Assembly: GCA_963555705.1 (NCBI GenBank)
Contig: OY743190.1
Location: 36,686,929-36,750,928, forward strand
DNA length: 64,000 nt
Direction of reading: 5' to 3'
DNA from: Ligustrum vulgare
Lineage: Eukaryota; Streptophyta; Magnoliopsida; Lamiales; Oleaceae
Of this stretch, positions 10,480 to 21,170 are shown in pieces. The position numbers and the translations under genes were made by a program. The notes below the pieces were generated by a model. It saw only the letters and a list, made by a program, of their open reading frames with translations, had not been told where the DNA came from and ran no database searches. Each line of letters starts with the position of its first letter. Position 1 is the stretch's first letter.

Positions 10480-11947
10480 GCACCCATCCCTGCAAGTTTC
10501 GCCACCGATAAGCAGCAAACACGTCACTGGTATAGCTCCTACCAGACATCATCACTAGTACAGCTCCTAAGTGACGAGTTTTTCTCATTTCCCTTCAGCT
10601 TGAGGTCATGAGATTGAGTCTTCCTTTGTAGTATTTCATTTTTTCGTGTTTTTTTTTAATCGGTCATGACAAAGAGTTTTTCTCGTTTTCTTTTCAGCTC
10701 CAGGTCAGATCTTATTCCTAGCTCTCGCATCTTGTACCGAAACCACCTGGCCACCTTTGACCATTTACGAACACCCGACGTCGATACTCTCCACCTTGTA
10801 CGTCACTTTGATCAGCTACAACCAGCGGCCGTTGATACTTCTCCAGCTCAGAAGTGACGGAATTCCAAATAACAGTATTGGAAACCTTGCTTCAGTTGCT
10901 GGCCATTTTTTTAGGTAAGGTTTTATTCTGAATTCTGCTTATTCGTTAAGTTGAAGTGATTTTTTCACATAGATTTTTTTTGTTACAACATTTACAGAGT
11001 CATCTGCCTCTTTGTAAGAAGATTGTTTGGGGTCTTCGAATTATACTTGCTATCTCAGGGTGGTAGGGTTTTAGGTTGATAGATATTTTTATTTTTTTTT
11101 TGTATTTCTTTATTCCATAGGTGCACCCATGTTTTTAGGCGTATATCCATTTATTTCCTTTGATTTTCCATGGAAAAGCAATTCTCCTACTGTTCCTATG
11201 GTATCGTATATAGTCGTAGCAGTCTCAAAATCTATTTTTAGAAGAAAAATCGGATTACGTTCGAGTTATTCTTTACGAAATGATTATCATATTAACATCT
11301 ATGTTGTTGTTCTTATATATAGTACCGATATCTATTACTCCAATTATTTTGACTACTGTTTTTAGTGTTATCCATTTATTCATTCTGGCTTCGAATGCAA
11401 CGTCGTGTGTGCTATTGTTCCTATAGCATCATAACTACTTGTAGCAATTTCAAAAACTATTTCTTAAAGAAAAATTGTATTTCATTTGAGTTGTATTACT
11501 ATGCTTTATACAATCATTAGCCTATTAACATTATTAGTTTTCACATGAGTAGGTGACTTGATTGTAATATTTGTAATTTCCAAGTTATATTACAAGCAAC
11601 CACATTTCAGTTATAAGAAGCTTTACTTATGTGCTTTTTCTGTCCTATTTGATGTCAGCTATGTTCAGACTGTTTAACAGTGACTCGAGCCTATTTTAAG
11701 AAAATACATATTTCCCTCGCATCTTCTATTCCATTGGTTCTTCGATTTCACTGATGGAGCGGGGTCGTAAAAAAAGCTTGAAATTCCTTAATAGTGTTGC
11801 ATTGGGTTCAACTGTTCCTCCTATTGCAACAGGTTACATCTATTTATTTTATTTCATGTATGTATAATTCTGAATTCTGAATCAAGATATTATTTGTCTA
11901 TGATGTGATGTTTTTCCTTACGAAGCAAACCACCCATGGTTGAAGCT

Positions 11948-12133
11948 GCTTGTACCCAAGGTAGCCATGCTACAAAGAGACCAAGAATGAGTAATCGTCG
12001 TTTATGTGTAGATCAAGGTGTTAGTTCCTCTAGTTAAGATGCTTGTACCGAATGTAGCCGTGCTACAAAGAGACCACGAATGAGTAATCATCGTTTATGT
12101 GTAGAATAAGGTGTATGTTCATTTGGTGCATAT
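11948..12133 (+). repeat. 93-bp tandem duplication (31 codons)
   Basis: Two adjacent copies both encode a segment like ATKRPRMSN(R/H)RRLCV-type sequence, starting at 11948 and 12041. The period is a multiple of three, so the duplication kept the frame. The second copy ends in a stop. It lies upstream of the Rep remains in Helitron B. Confidence 0.7.
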
Positions 12134-12788
12134 ATTTCAAATTTTCTAACCTTTTCGTCATTTTAGGTTTTGATCGTTCTTCTTTAAAAAATGTTCATGG
12201 TTATTAGTATTCCAAATTATTTTTTTCCTTGTTTTCCGATCTCAGTATGCAAGCCTTCTGATATGGACGAGATCCACGCGTATAATGTTTCACCTTCTTG
12301 GACTATCCGTGTACACTATGGTGCCATGAAGTTTAGCAAAGCAAGGGATTTTGTTGTTCAGACGGCCAGGTACGCTTACAGTCTTATGCCCCACCTGCAA
12401 AACTTGCATTGTTGTTCACTTCAATTTGTCAAGAGACCACAAATTTCCTAAGATATGTGCGTAGTTATAACTGTAATTTCTCAATAACCTCTTTTGGTGT
12501 ACACTGTGATAAGAGTCTTTTTAAAGACTTCAATGGGATTAACACATTTCGAATTTAGGGATAGGTATATCATTTCCTAAATGATATAATACTGTCGACA
12601 AACACTCCTTCGTACCAACAATTATACTTTTTTGATAGCGATGAAGAAATTAACAACAAGTTATCTTTTGGAAACAACCTTACTGAGGTTATCTTGACTA
12701 AACTTATTAATATCTTAAGCGTAAGTCCATAAGTAAAGTTTTTTCGTAGTCTCGAGAATTACAATAATCTGAAATCATAGACAATTAG

Positions 12789-13570
12789 GATTCGGTTCGA
12801 TCCTGGTCTTGACCAGAGGCTATACAATGCACTCACTGTTTCTCAAGTTGCTGCGGTTTGTATTGATACTAATGACACAGCAGATCTTTCTGCATGTGAT
12901 ATTGTTGTCCATTGTATCGTTGGGGAACATCATAAAATTGATCATTACTTTGGATGTTATGACTCATTGCAATACCCATTGTTGTTCCCATATGGAGAAT
13001 CTGGTTGGCACCGCGTCATAAAGTTAGTAACTAAAAAACAAAGATCTAATTCCATTTGTAATAATGTTGATGTCATTAACCCTAGAAACTTTCTTTGCCC
13101 AGAGGACTTGATAAACAATGAGCTAAAAGGTTTTCTCTATTCCTTTAGACTGTTTATCGTACCATTCAATTTCTACATGATGTTCTACTTAAGTTCGTTT
13201 GTTGATTTTTCAGTTTCACTTGGTCGTAACAGCAGGGCCAATGTGTCATGCTGGGAATACTATTGTTATAAACTTTAGGTTCATCCAGGTGTTGATTCTA
13301 TACTATTGCATTCCGGTAGACTTCTTCAGCAATTTGTTGTTGATATGTACGTAAAAAATTGAAACTTCTAGATTAGACTACTTCCGTCTCAACTAGACTG
13401 CTCTTCCGTCTCAACTAGACTGCTCTTCGAGCTTAATTATATCAAGGTCTCGTTGGCATTGTTCATTTCGTAGAGTCAAGAGGTCAAAAGATTGACCACA
13501 TAATTGTATTTCTTCGAACTTTTTTAGGCGGCCGAGAGATTTGAGAACACGTTATATGGATGCTATGTGC
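12789..13570 (+). pseudogene. Helitron Rep/helicase-like N domain, broken
   Basis: The first part (to about 13120) is open and reads IRFDPGLDQRLYNA, then HKIDHYFGCYDSLQYPLLFP and YGESGWH, the hallmark YxSLQYPLLFPYGExGW of plant Helitron Rep proteins. Further pieces follow in order after frame breaks: VSCWEYYCYKL (about 13240), HSGRLLQQFVVDMYVK (about 13310), GLVGIVHFVESRGQ (about 13447), and RDLRTRYMDAM (about 13530). These are successive segments of the Helitron-like N domain, so a whole Rep gene once stood here. The HUH nuclease tyrosines and the helicase domain are not visible. Confidence 0.8.
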
Positions 13571-13732
13571 TGAGTGAAAAAAATATGGTAAACCATATAT
13601 TTTCTTGACCATGACTTGCAATAAAAAAATGGCCTGAGATAACTGAGCATCTTGGTCATAATGATGAAGCCTAACGATGACAACAACGAAAGTAACACAA
13701 GAAAACCACCCTCAGTCATGAACTCCCCTCCC

Positions 13733-14421
13733 TCAAAGATATGCACCGAACCTCTGCCGTTTGCTCCCTGGCATAGTCCAAAGGTAGGAATCAATTATTC
13801 GTCTGCCAATTAAATCGATGTCCACATTGCCTTCACTCTCCATACTAAACTTTTTCGCCAATAAAAATAGATCTTGTAGAGGAAAGAAGAGGATGTGCTC
13901 AATCTTAAATATGGGACAATCAACCAAAGATCGAATTTCATCCTCGATAGCACCGTCTCCAATGTTCAATGCACATGCGTAAGACAAAGGGTCCAGTAGA
14001 ACATCTAAAAAAGCCTCATAATCTTCAGTATGTACCTCCATCCCAGCCTCCAGCGGCTCATCCATCTTACCCTTGCTTAGAAATATTTCTTTCAGCTCAG
14101 GCTGCATATAAATAGCGCTCTCTTCCAGACACAACCTTGGATCTACTATCCCGACTACAAACTTCCTCTGGAACAACTTTTTAAGCTCACTGTAAACCTT
14201 GGAAACACGACACTTTCTCCTTGTTTGACCTTAAACCACTGAGGTAGTGGCGTTACCAAGCAAATATTATCGTCATCTCCAAAAGCATCAGTTTTGTACG
14301 CTGTTGCCCTAGGTAAGTTCAGAACAACATTCTCACGAACTGATGCATCATCGGAAGCCCGTCCAAAACTCCACGGAAGAACCGACGAAGGTAGAATCAC
14401 CGAACTAGAACTGTTTGCCAT
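13733..14421 (-). pseudogene. Gene of unknown function, about 230 codons with one frame break
   Basis: The start codon at 14421 opens a frame reading MANSSSSVILPSSVLPWSFG that runs to about residue 75 (QGESVVFP). A one-base shift near 14200 moves reading into the second frame, which continues with VYSELKKLFQRKF and ends at 13733. The protein looks globular and acidic, without a signal peptide or membrane helix, and I recognise no family. A TATA box lies about 60 bp upstream of the start. It runs opposite to the Helitron that contains it and may be a captured host gene. The break could be a mutation or an assembly error; an intron is less likely because no GT/AG pair fits. Confidence 0.5.
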
Positions 14422-14482
14422 AATTCAGATGTATGATAAAAAAAAGCAAATATGATTCACCAAACTTCCACATAATGAATCC

Positions 14483-14489
14483 CTTTATA
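14483..14489 (-). promoter_or_regulatory. TATA box upstream of the unknown minus-strand gene
   Basis: The minus strand reads CTATAAAGG about 60 bp before the ATG at 14421, a normal plant TATA position for a short 5' UTR. Confidence 0.5.
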
Positions 14490-14771
14490 GCTCACACAAC
14501 CATTCACATGCTACCTGCACACGCAAACAATACAGGGGACCAGTTCTAGTCACACATACACAGGTTCTCTACACCTATCATCTACTTGAATAAGACAAAA
14601 CCTTCCTTATTTATTTAACATATAACAGTTTTATTCATTTATGTCTGCTTCATATATAGAGTCCAACGAAATATATAAAAGAAGGCCCAAAATGTATAGC
14701 CTTTTTTTTTTGCCTTTTCACTTTTTAGATTAAGATTTTTCCCAACATAAACATTACCAATACGTACACTT

Positions 14772-14805
14772 GACGTCGAGTCGTGCAACGGACGTCCAAT
14801 ACTAG
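14772..14805 (+). other. 3' terminus of Helitron-like element B
   Basis: Two GACGTC arms (14772-14777 and 14791-14796) enclose a CGT-gca-ACG inner stem, followed by CAATACTAG then T. The hairpin plus CTAG|T is the standard Helitron 3' end. Confidence 0.65.
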
Positions 14806-14964
14806 TAAGGGTAAAATCCTTTACTGGTTCAACAAAAACGCTAACATATAAATTTGGATTACTATTGATTCAAAAGAGGAACTCCAAATAGCTAATATCA
14901 TATCCGAAAATTTCAAACAAACTATTTAGCCTCCATTTGATGTACATTTAGGCGTGGGCATCGA

Positions 14965-15120
14965 GTGGTTCGGTTCGGGTATCTCATGAACCGGAACCGA
15001 ACCATTCGTTTTCGGCTCTTGTAAAATGGAACCATTCGGTTCCATTGAATCGCAAGAACCAAATAAAAAACAAACCATTTGGTTTTAGTTCGATTTCAGT
15101 TCTAATTTAGTTCTACAATA
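14965..15120. repeat. GGTTC/GAACC-rich low-complexity stretch
   Basis: Repeated variants of CGGTTCGGTT and AACCGAACC occur on both strands, giving strong local self-complementarity near the left end of the hAT-like element. Confidence 0.6.
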
Positions 15121-15880
15121 TTATTATTTTTTGGGGCCTTATCGAGGAGTATCAACCCTTGGGTAGCGAGTCAATAAATTAAAATAAACTTCTGCTGAAA
15201 ATACCAAGATCAAAGATTTCGAAAATCCTTTCAGCCCAAAGAAAACATAGGATTCTCCATAAAACAAAAGATATTCATAAACCAAAATAAGAAACAAATG
15301 GTCTGGAAGGTTTTTCAAGAATGGATATATTTGTATAGTAAACTTTTGAGATAAATCCTGAGTTTTAAATGGATTATTATTAATTGTTTTATATGTGTAT
15401 TTAAATATTTGTAAATTTGTATTAATTGTTTTATATGTGTATTTATATATTTAATTAATTTCATTGTTGTCATTTTCAACTTCAGTTATTAATAAGTTAG
15501 TCTCATTCTATTTTTATTTACTAAGAATTTCAATCCAAATTTGAAGTTAAAGGTTACAATGAAGTAGAAACTCAATCAAATTTCATTTGATTGAGCAATT
15601 TTTACATAAAAAATGTCAAATAAAAAAAATCATTTATAACTTTGGTATTTGATTGAAAATTTTGCCATGAAGATTTTTTTCTTAAGTACAATCAATTAAT
15701 GCTTGTTTTAACCAATTTTCAAGAAAATATTTTCTTATAGGTTGAGGTGGGGAAATTTAGATGGAAAAGGAAAATATTTCCATTTCCTTTTCCATCTTCA
15801 CACACCCTTAATCATTTTCCCTTCACTCAAAAAAATTAAAAATTCTTTTGATTTTTATATTTAGGACAACCAATTAAAAC

Positions 15881-16555
15881 TGTTGACTCCGGGCCCAAAG
15901 AAAGGTACAGTGATCCACCAGCGAAGGTCCAATAGTGGCCCAATGGACCTTGACCCACAGCTGAGGCCTGGAATATCACCTTGAGATGAATGTCGAGGTG
16001 GTATGTCAAGCAAACCTCTTTAGCCGACCTGGTTAACGCCCAGCCGATGTGCTTTATACTCAGCCAGGGCGCTTTATGGCGTTGACCAGAAGAGAGAGAT
16101 GGAGTCAGTGATGGGACACTGCCTTTACCCAGACGTGACAGGCGCCCATCCCCTACGAAATGTAGCAATGATTGCGGTTGAAAAGCAAGATTGTCACATC
16201 CATAAGCTAGGGTGATGACAAGTGTAAAATATGCCACGTGTCGTGATCCAAGACAAGAAGTTCCTCTATAAAGGAAGCGCAATTGTCTCCAAGTAGGGGG
16301 TTAGCAATTTCTCACTCTTAACTCTATATTTCTCTCACTTCCTTTTCTCTCTTTTACACACTTATATTTCCCGCACCCAATATATATATATTCGCCTAAA
16401 ATGAGTACTGACTTAGGCATTGGAGTGCAAACGGGAGCCACCTAGGCCCCCTTTGCAAGCTGACTGTTTGTCCTAGTGCGCAGGAGATCCACGTGTCAAA
16501 GAGGGAGGAGCTGAGACGTGTTGGTCCAAAGTCCAGCCGGATTTTGTGGTCAACA
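15881..16555 (+). repeat. 5' LTR of gypsy element A
   Basis: It begins TGTTGACTCCGGGCCC and ends GGTCAACA, followed by the PBS. It carries two CCACGTGTC G-box motifs and a TATA box. Confidence 0.93.
16266..16273 (+). promoter_or_regulatory. LTR core promoter: TATA box with upstream G-box
   Basis: CTATAAAGG lies about 35 bp downstream of GCCACGTGTCG, a G-box/ABRE-like element bound by plant bZIP and bHLH factors. The same pair is present in the 3' LTR and in the LTR at 56529 (TATA there reads CTATAAATG). Confidence 0.6.
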
Positions 16556-16575
16556 TTTTGGCACCGTCTGTGGGA
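16556..16575 (+). other. Primer binding site of gypsy element A
   Basis: TTTTGGCACCGTCTGTGGGA abuts the 5' LTR. The TGGCRCCGTCTGTGGG form is the usual PBS of this group of plant gypsy elements and also occurs at 41084 and 57201. Confidence 0.75.
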
Positions 16576-16627
16576 AACCATACTGCTAACCACGAAAACA
16601 CATGGTAAAAAGCCACACATAGAAAGG

Positions 16628-17100
16628 TTGGCCTTGAAAAAGGTAAGAGCTTTGAAAGATAAGCTGGTTGGCTTTGAAAAAGGTAAAAGCTTTGAAAGAT
16701 AAGCTGGATGGCCTTGAAAAAGGTAAGAGCTTTGAAAGATAAGCTAGATGGCCTTGAAAAAGGTAAGAGCTTTGAAAGATAAGCTGGTTGGCCTTGAAAA
16801 AGGTAAGAGCTTTGAAAGATAAGCTGGTTGGCCTTGAAAAAGGTAAGAGCTTTGAAAGATAAGCTGGTTGGCCTTGAAAAAAGTAAGAGCTTTGAAAGAT
16901 AAGTTGGTTGGCCTTGAAAAAGGTAAGAGCTTTGAAAGATAAGCTGGATGGCCTTGAAAAAGGTAAGAGCTTTGAAAGATAAGCTGGATGGCCTTGAAAA
17001 AGGTAAGAGCTTTGAAAGATAAGCTGGATGGCCTTGAAAAAGGTAAGAGCTTTGAAAGATAAGCTGGTTGGTCTTGAAGAAGGTAAGAGCTTTGAAAGAC
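16628..17100 (+). repeat. 40-bp tandem repeat array in the leader of gypsy A
   Basis: About 12 copies of a 40-bp unit (GGCCTTGAAAAAGGTAAGAG plus CTTTGAAAGATAAGCTGGTT) differ by only a few bases. Because 40 is not divisible by three, the array cycles through all frames and simulates long antisense ORFs; it is not coding. The same unit recurs in gypsy C. Confidence 0.93.
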
Positions 17101-17324
17101 AAGTCCGTTAACCTACATAAAACCTTGAAAAAGGGCTGATAACATCTTGAAAAAGAGTGAAGAACCACAAAAACCTTGAAAAAAGGTGAAGAACCTCTTG
17201 AAACAAAGAGGAGAAATACTACATAAAACCTTGAAAACAGAAGGAAACTTTTTGAAAAAGATTGGTAACAAATGTCTTGAAGAAAGGCCTCCTCAAAAGA
17301 GGGACTCTCCTTCTTATTGTCCCC

Positions 17325-17655
17325 AAGTGGCTCTCCCTGATATTGCCTAAGTGGCATGGCCGAAGTGCTTCCTTCATATTGCCTAAGTGGCATGGCCAAA
17401 GTGGCTCTCCCTCGTATTGCCTAAGTGGCATGGCCGAGGTGCTTCCTTCATATGGCCAAAGTGGCTCTCCCTGATATTGCCTAAGTGGCATGGCCGAAGT
17501 GGCTTCCTTCATATGGCCAAAGTGGCTCTCCCTCGTATTGCCTAAGTGGCATGGCCGAAGTGCTTCCTTCATATTGCCTAAGCGGCAAGGCCGAAGGGCT
17601 TCCCTGATATTGCCTAGGTGGCATGGCCGAATTGGCTTCCCTCTTATTTCCTAAG
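17325..17655 (+). repeat. Second leader repeat array of gypsy A
   Basis: Irregular copies of a 35-40-bp unit built on TTGCCTAAGTGGCATGGCC and GAAGTGCTTCCTTCATA alternate with variants. The related array in gypsy C is longer and organised into 207-bp super-units. Confidence 0.85.
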
Positions 17656-19030
17656 TGAACTCCTTTCCAAAGGACCTTTTCCATGGACTCCTTCTGAAGC
17701 ACCTCTCTCGAAGGACCTCTTCCATGGACTTCTTCCGAAGTACCTCTCCTAAGGTCGTCTTCATAAATGTCGCAGCAACACAGTGTCAAAAGACACCTAT
17801 AGTCATGTCTGATTTAAATGTCGCGGCAACGCAGACTCATGAAACAATAAAAGATTTGTTTATTGCCGAAGCGGAACGGTTCGAAGAATATATTATTAAG
17901 CTCGGCTTAAGTGTCTCCACGACACATGGTCTCAGAGACCTTATATTCTTAAGCCTCGGCTTAAGTGTCTCCGAAAATGACACGGCTATGGGAGCCCTAC
18001 CCACTCGTCTCCAGAATGGCATGACCTTAGAAGTTTTTTCTGAATTCACACCGGATAAAACACGGACGAGGTAATATGTCGACGTGATTTAACCCGAACC
18101 TGATGTACTGAAGTAACACCGTTACAAGTTAACAAAAGAATAAGATCATTGATCTAAGTCCTCGCTAGGGGGCTGCTAACAAGCATAATTCCAAGTAAAC
18201 ATGAATAGCTTAGCAAATCCCCACAAATAAGGGATTTCCCCATTCAATGGAATCCACCCCGGACTAACAAACTGAGTACTTACAAACGAGGCTATAAAGC
18301 ATGAATACATGGGACTCCTAGGTGGATGTCCTCCTTTAACTCCGGAGTGAATATTCTATTAGATGAGGGTGAAGCATACTTGGTTGATAAATCTATGAAA
18401 CAACCTGAAGAAGAAATTGGAGTCAATTAAAGAAACAATGGTAAATAAACTTCCATGAGCCCTATGGGGAATCAGAATTACCTTGCAAACCGCCACAGGA
18501 GGAACTCCATTCTCACTGGCACATGGGTCAGAGGCAGTATGTACGGTACAATTTAAAGGCATATCGCCCATGTTAGATTTTTAACCAAAAATGGCCTCGA
18601 TGTAATCACCCTGGACGTAAACAGGGGATTCACGGGGAAGTACGAGTTGTGACCCATTCAGTCAAAGCTAAGCGATGGACATAAATGTCTTTAGCGCTTA
18701 GATTTGAGGGACTATCACATCCACCAGTGACTCCGAGGACCGGCACAAGCTTCGGACTATCCTGTATTAAACTATGTTCATCCTATGATGGACCATCTCA
18801 TATTGAATGATGACCATCTTACAATACGAACTACTTGTGTATAGCAGAGCAATACATAAAATTCACATATAAAGATCAAAGGTGAAGTAGATGAAGATTC
18901 ACAAAAGACAATGACAATAACAGGCATCCTAAGCAGGAGCGCGGGAAAAGTTGGCTTCTTTAGAAGAAGGGCCGCCAGTGACGTTTTCAAGGGGACTTTC
19001 CTTACTAACATCAGATAGTGCCAAACGAGC
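17656..19030 (+). other. Unassigned internal block of gypsy A
   Basis: This block lies between repeat array and integrase and is missing from gypsy C, where the same flanks are only some 100 bp apart. A 139-codon frame (17655-18074) is open, with duplicated phrases (VAATQ twice, LGLSVS twice), but matches nothing I know. A polypurine-like AGATTTGAGGGACTAT occurs at 18700. The rest has no credible frame. Confidence 0.5.
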
Positions 19031-19035
19031 CAGAA

Positions 19036-20222
19036 GCAGCTCGAAAATTGCAGAAATAATCTGCGAATTTTGTACTCTTGGACAACCTACTTTATAAGCG
19101 GAGTTACACCTCCCCTTCGCTGAGATGTGTGGGACCAGAGGAAGGGCAGTATGTGATGAGAGAAATCCATGAGGGCATCTGCGGCAACCATGCTAGGGCT
19201 TTATCGCTAGCTCGGAAAGCCCTCAAACAGGGATATTTTTGGCCTACTATGCGAAAGGATTCCCATGACTTTATGCGGAAATGTGATAAATGCCAAAGAC
19301 ACGCGACCATACCACATCAGCCGCATCACGAACTAACTGTGGTGACTAGCCCTTGGCCGTTCGCAAAGTGGGGGGGGTTGACATTATTGGACCTATGCCT
19401 AGAGGAGCGGGTAACAATTGCTTTGCGATAGTAGCAATTGACTACTTCACCAAGTGGGTCGAAGCGGAACCTTTGATGAAGATCACCGAGGCCAACACCA
19501 CCAAGTTCATTTGGAAAAATACCAAGAGGTAACGCCGGTTCGGGATACCACATTCGCTGGTTAGTGACAATGCAAAACGGTTCAAAAACAGAAGCGTGGA
19601 TGAGTTGTGTGACGATTTGGGAATCAGGAAGCTGTTCTCATCTCCACAACACCCACAGGCCAACGGGCAGGTCGAAGCGGTGAACAAGACCATAAAAAAT
19701 ACCCTGAAAATGAAGTTGGAATTCAGAAAGGGCGCGTGGGTAGACGAGCTACCACAAGTGTTATGGGCGCTTCGAACCACCTCGCACACCGCTACTGGTG
19801 AAACACCCTTCTCGCTGGCTTACGGAGCCGAGGCGGTATGCCCCGTCGAAATCGGAATCCCTTCGCTTCGTCAAATGCATTATGACGAAGTTAGGAACGA
19901 GGAAGCGCAAAGGGCCGGTTTAGACTTCCTAATGGAAAAGCGGAATGATTCCCAAGAGGTAATGGCCTAATACCAGAAAAAGATGGCTCGATACTACAAC
20001 AAAGGGGTGAAGAGCCGACGCTTTAATATTGGGGACTTGGTCCTCAAAAAGGTTCTTCCTTCAACACAGGAGCCAGGAGTAGGGACTCTGGGTCCTAACT
20101 GGGAAGGCCCTTACAAGGTCGTTGCCGAGGTAGTACCCGGAACATACGTAATTGAGGACTTGTCTGGAGTACCTCTATGTAATCCTTGGAACACGGACCA
20201 CCTTCGCCGTTATTTTCAATAA
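19036..20222 (+). pseudogene. gypsy integrase module, frameshifted
   Basis: It starts with the HHCC zinc domain (MREIHEGICGNHA, then YFWPTM and KCDKCQRHA), followed by the core WPFAKWG-type first aspartate region, DYFTKWVEAEP and SPQHPQANGQVEAVNKTIK. It ends with a GPNWEGPYKV tail and stops at HLRRYFQ. A run of eight G near 19369 shifts the frame in the first catalytic region, and a short insertion plus a TAA near 19528 breaks it again. A further stop is at 19967. No chromodomain is seen, in keeping with the Tat group. Confidence 0.88.
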
Positions 20223-20974
20223 AACTAAATTCCTCCATGATTGCAACATTATCGTATTATTTCAAAAAATCGTGGGCGAGCTGCGTTAAGAGTTACGTCA
20301 ATCTCTATTAGATAACCATAATGGATAAACGCACATTCTAAAATTATTTTGGTCATGACGCCATACGTCCACACTATGCATAAAAAATTGTAAGGACAAG
20401 GGACTCTCATAAGGCTAAACTACGATCACCACGTAAGGATCGGGAGTTTTAATACAATAAATGCTTCGAACCACTCAAATCTAAGGTGCTGCACTCTTTC
20501 ACTGTCATTCACCGCGCAATATGTTTGGAATTATCCAAATATAACCAAATGTTGTCACGTAAACCAAAATCCTTGGTGCGTTAAGTTAGTTCATACATCC
20601 GGACAAAGCGTTTGCAAGATATATATATATACTAAGTGCTGTGCGCATAAGCATAAAAGACAAACGTAAAAAAATTCTTATGTTATTTTGGCCGCAAATA
20701 CAACACGCCTCCGCCAGGAAGGATCTTTGTCAAAAACAAGGAACTCCGGTGAATTTACACTGCGACATTAACAGAGGCTCATACAAAGTTGTAAATGTAG
20801 ATGTCACATGGTTTTAAGGTAAAAACGCTCAAAGGTTGGTCAAGATCAGATCTAATTAGCAAAAATAGGTACATCAACTGTGCCGGATCTGGGGGTATAG
20901 CAAATGATTAAACTTGAATAGAATTATTACTGCAAAGTGATGACAAATTCGATCCGCTCATGAATGACCACATC
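20223..20974 (+). other. Untranslated region after integrase, gypsy A
   Basis: There is no open frame. The sequence is collinear with gypsy C (60072-60977) with indels, so it is an ancestral part of the family. Confidence 0.65.
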
Positions 20975-21170
20975 GGATTTGAGGGACTAGCACACCCAAA
21001 ATATGGCCATCCATGACCAAAGGTTTAGGTATCGCCTTGGACTAATGGTCGAGGAGGAAAGGCACAAGAGCCCCTCCAGCCGAACTAAGTTATGCTTGTC
21101 CGAGATGCTCTAAATCAGGTGCACTTTACAAATCAAGACATTTACAGACAGACATTTACAATGTGTGCAT
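20975..21170 (+). repeat. Internal polypurine tract plus fossil LTR start, gypsy A
   Basis: GGATTTGAGGGACTAG here is identical to the tract directly before the real 3' LTR (24977-24992), and the bases before it (CATGAATGA...TCGGATTTG) also match. What follows aligns with the first part of the element's own LTR, most clearly through gypsy C: CCCAAA...GAAGGCC...GGTCCATTGGACTT...ACCCA...GGCCGAGG. I read this as a diverged, truncated LTR marking the old 3' end of the element. Confidence 0.6.

Larger units (their letters stand above)
10189..14805 (+). mobile_element. Helitron-like element B with Rep remains
   Basis: It begins with the same 290-bp head as element A, directly after A's 3' end, contains decayed Helitron Rep-domain sequence, and ends at a hairpin followed by ACTAG|T, a textbook CTAG|T terminus. 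It carries a minus-strand gene of unknown function near its 3' end. Rep is broken, so it is dead or dependent on other Helitrons. Confidence 0.6.

Noticed and set aside
16628..17100. CRISPR-like array
   Set aside because: Repeats are directly adjacent without unique spacers, and the context is a plant retrotransposon leader.
16473..17399. A 308-codon minus-strand frame with a repeated FFKANQLIFQSSYLFQGQP-like phrase
   Set aside because: It is produced by the 40-bp leader repeat read across three units (120 bp). No start context or conservation; the same artefact occurs in all three frames in gypsy C (57116-57672).
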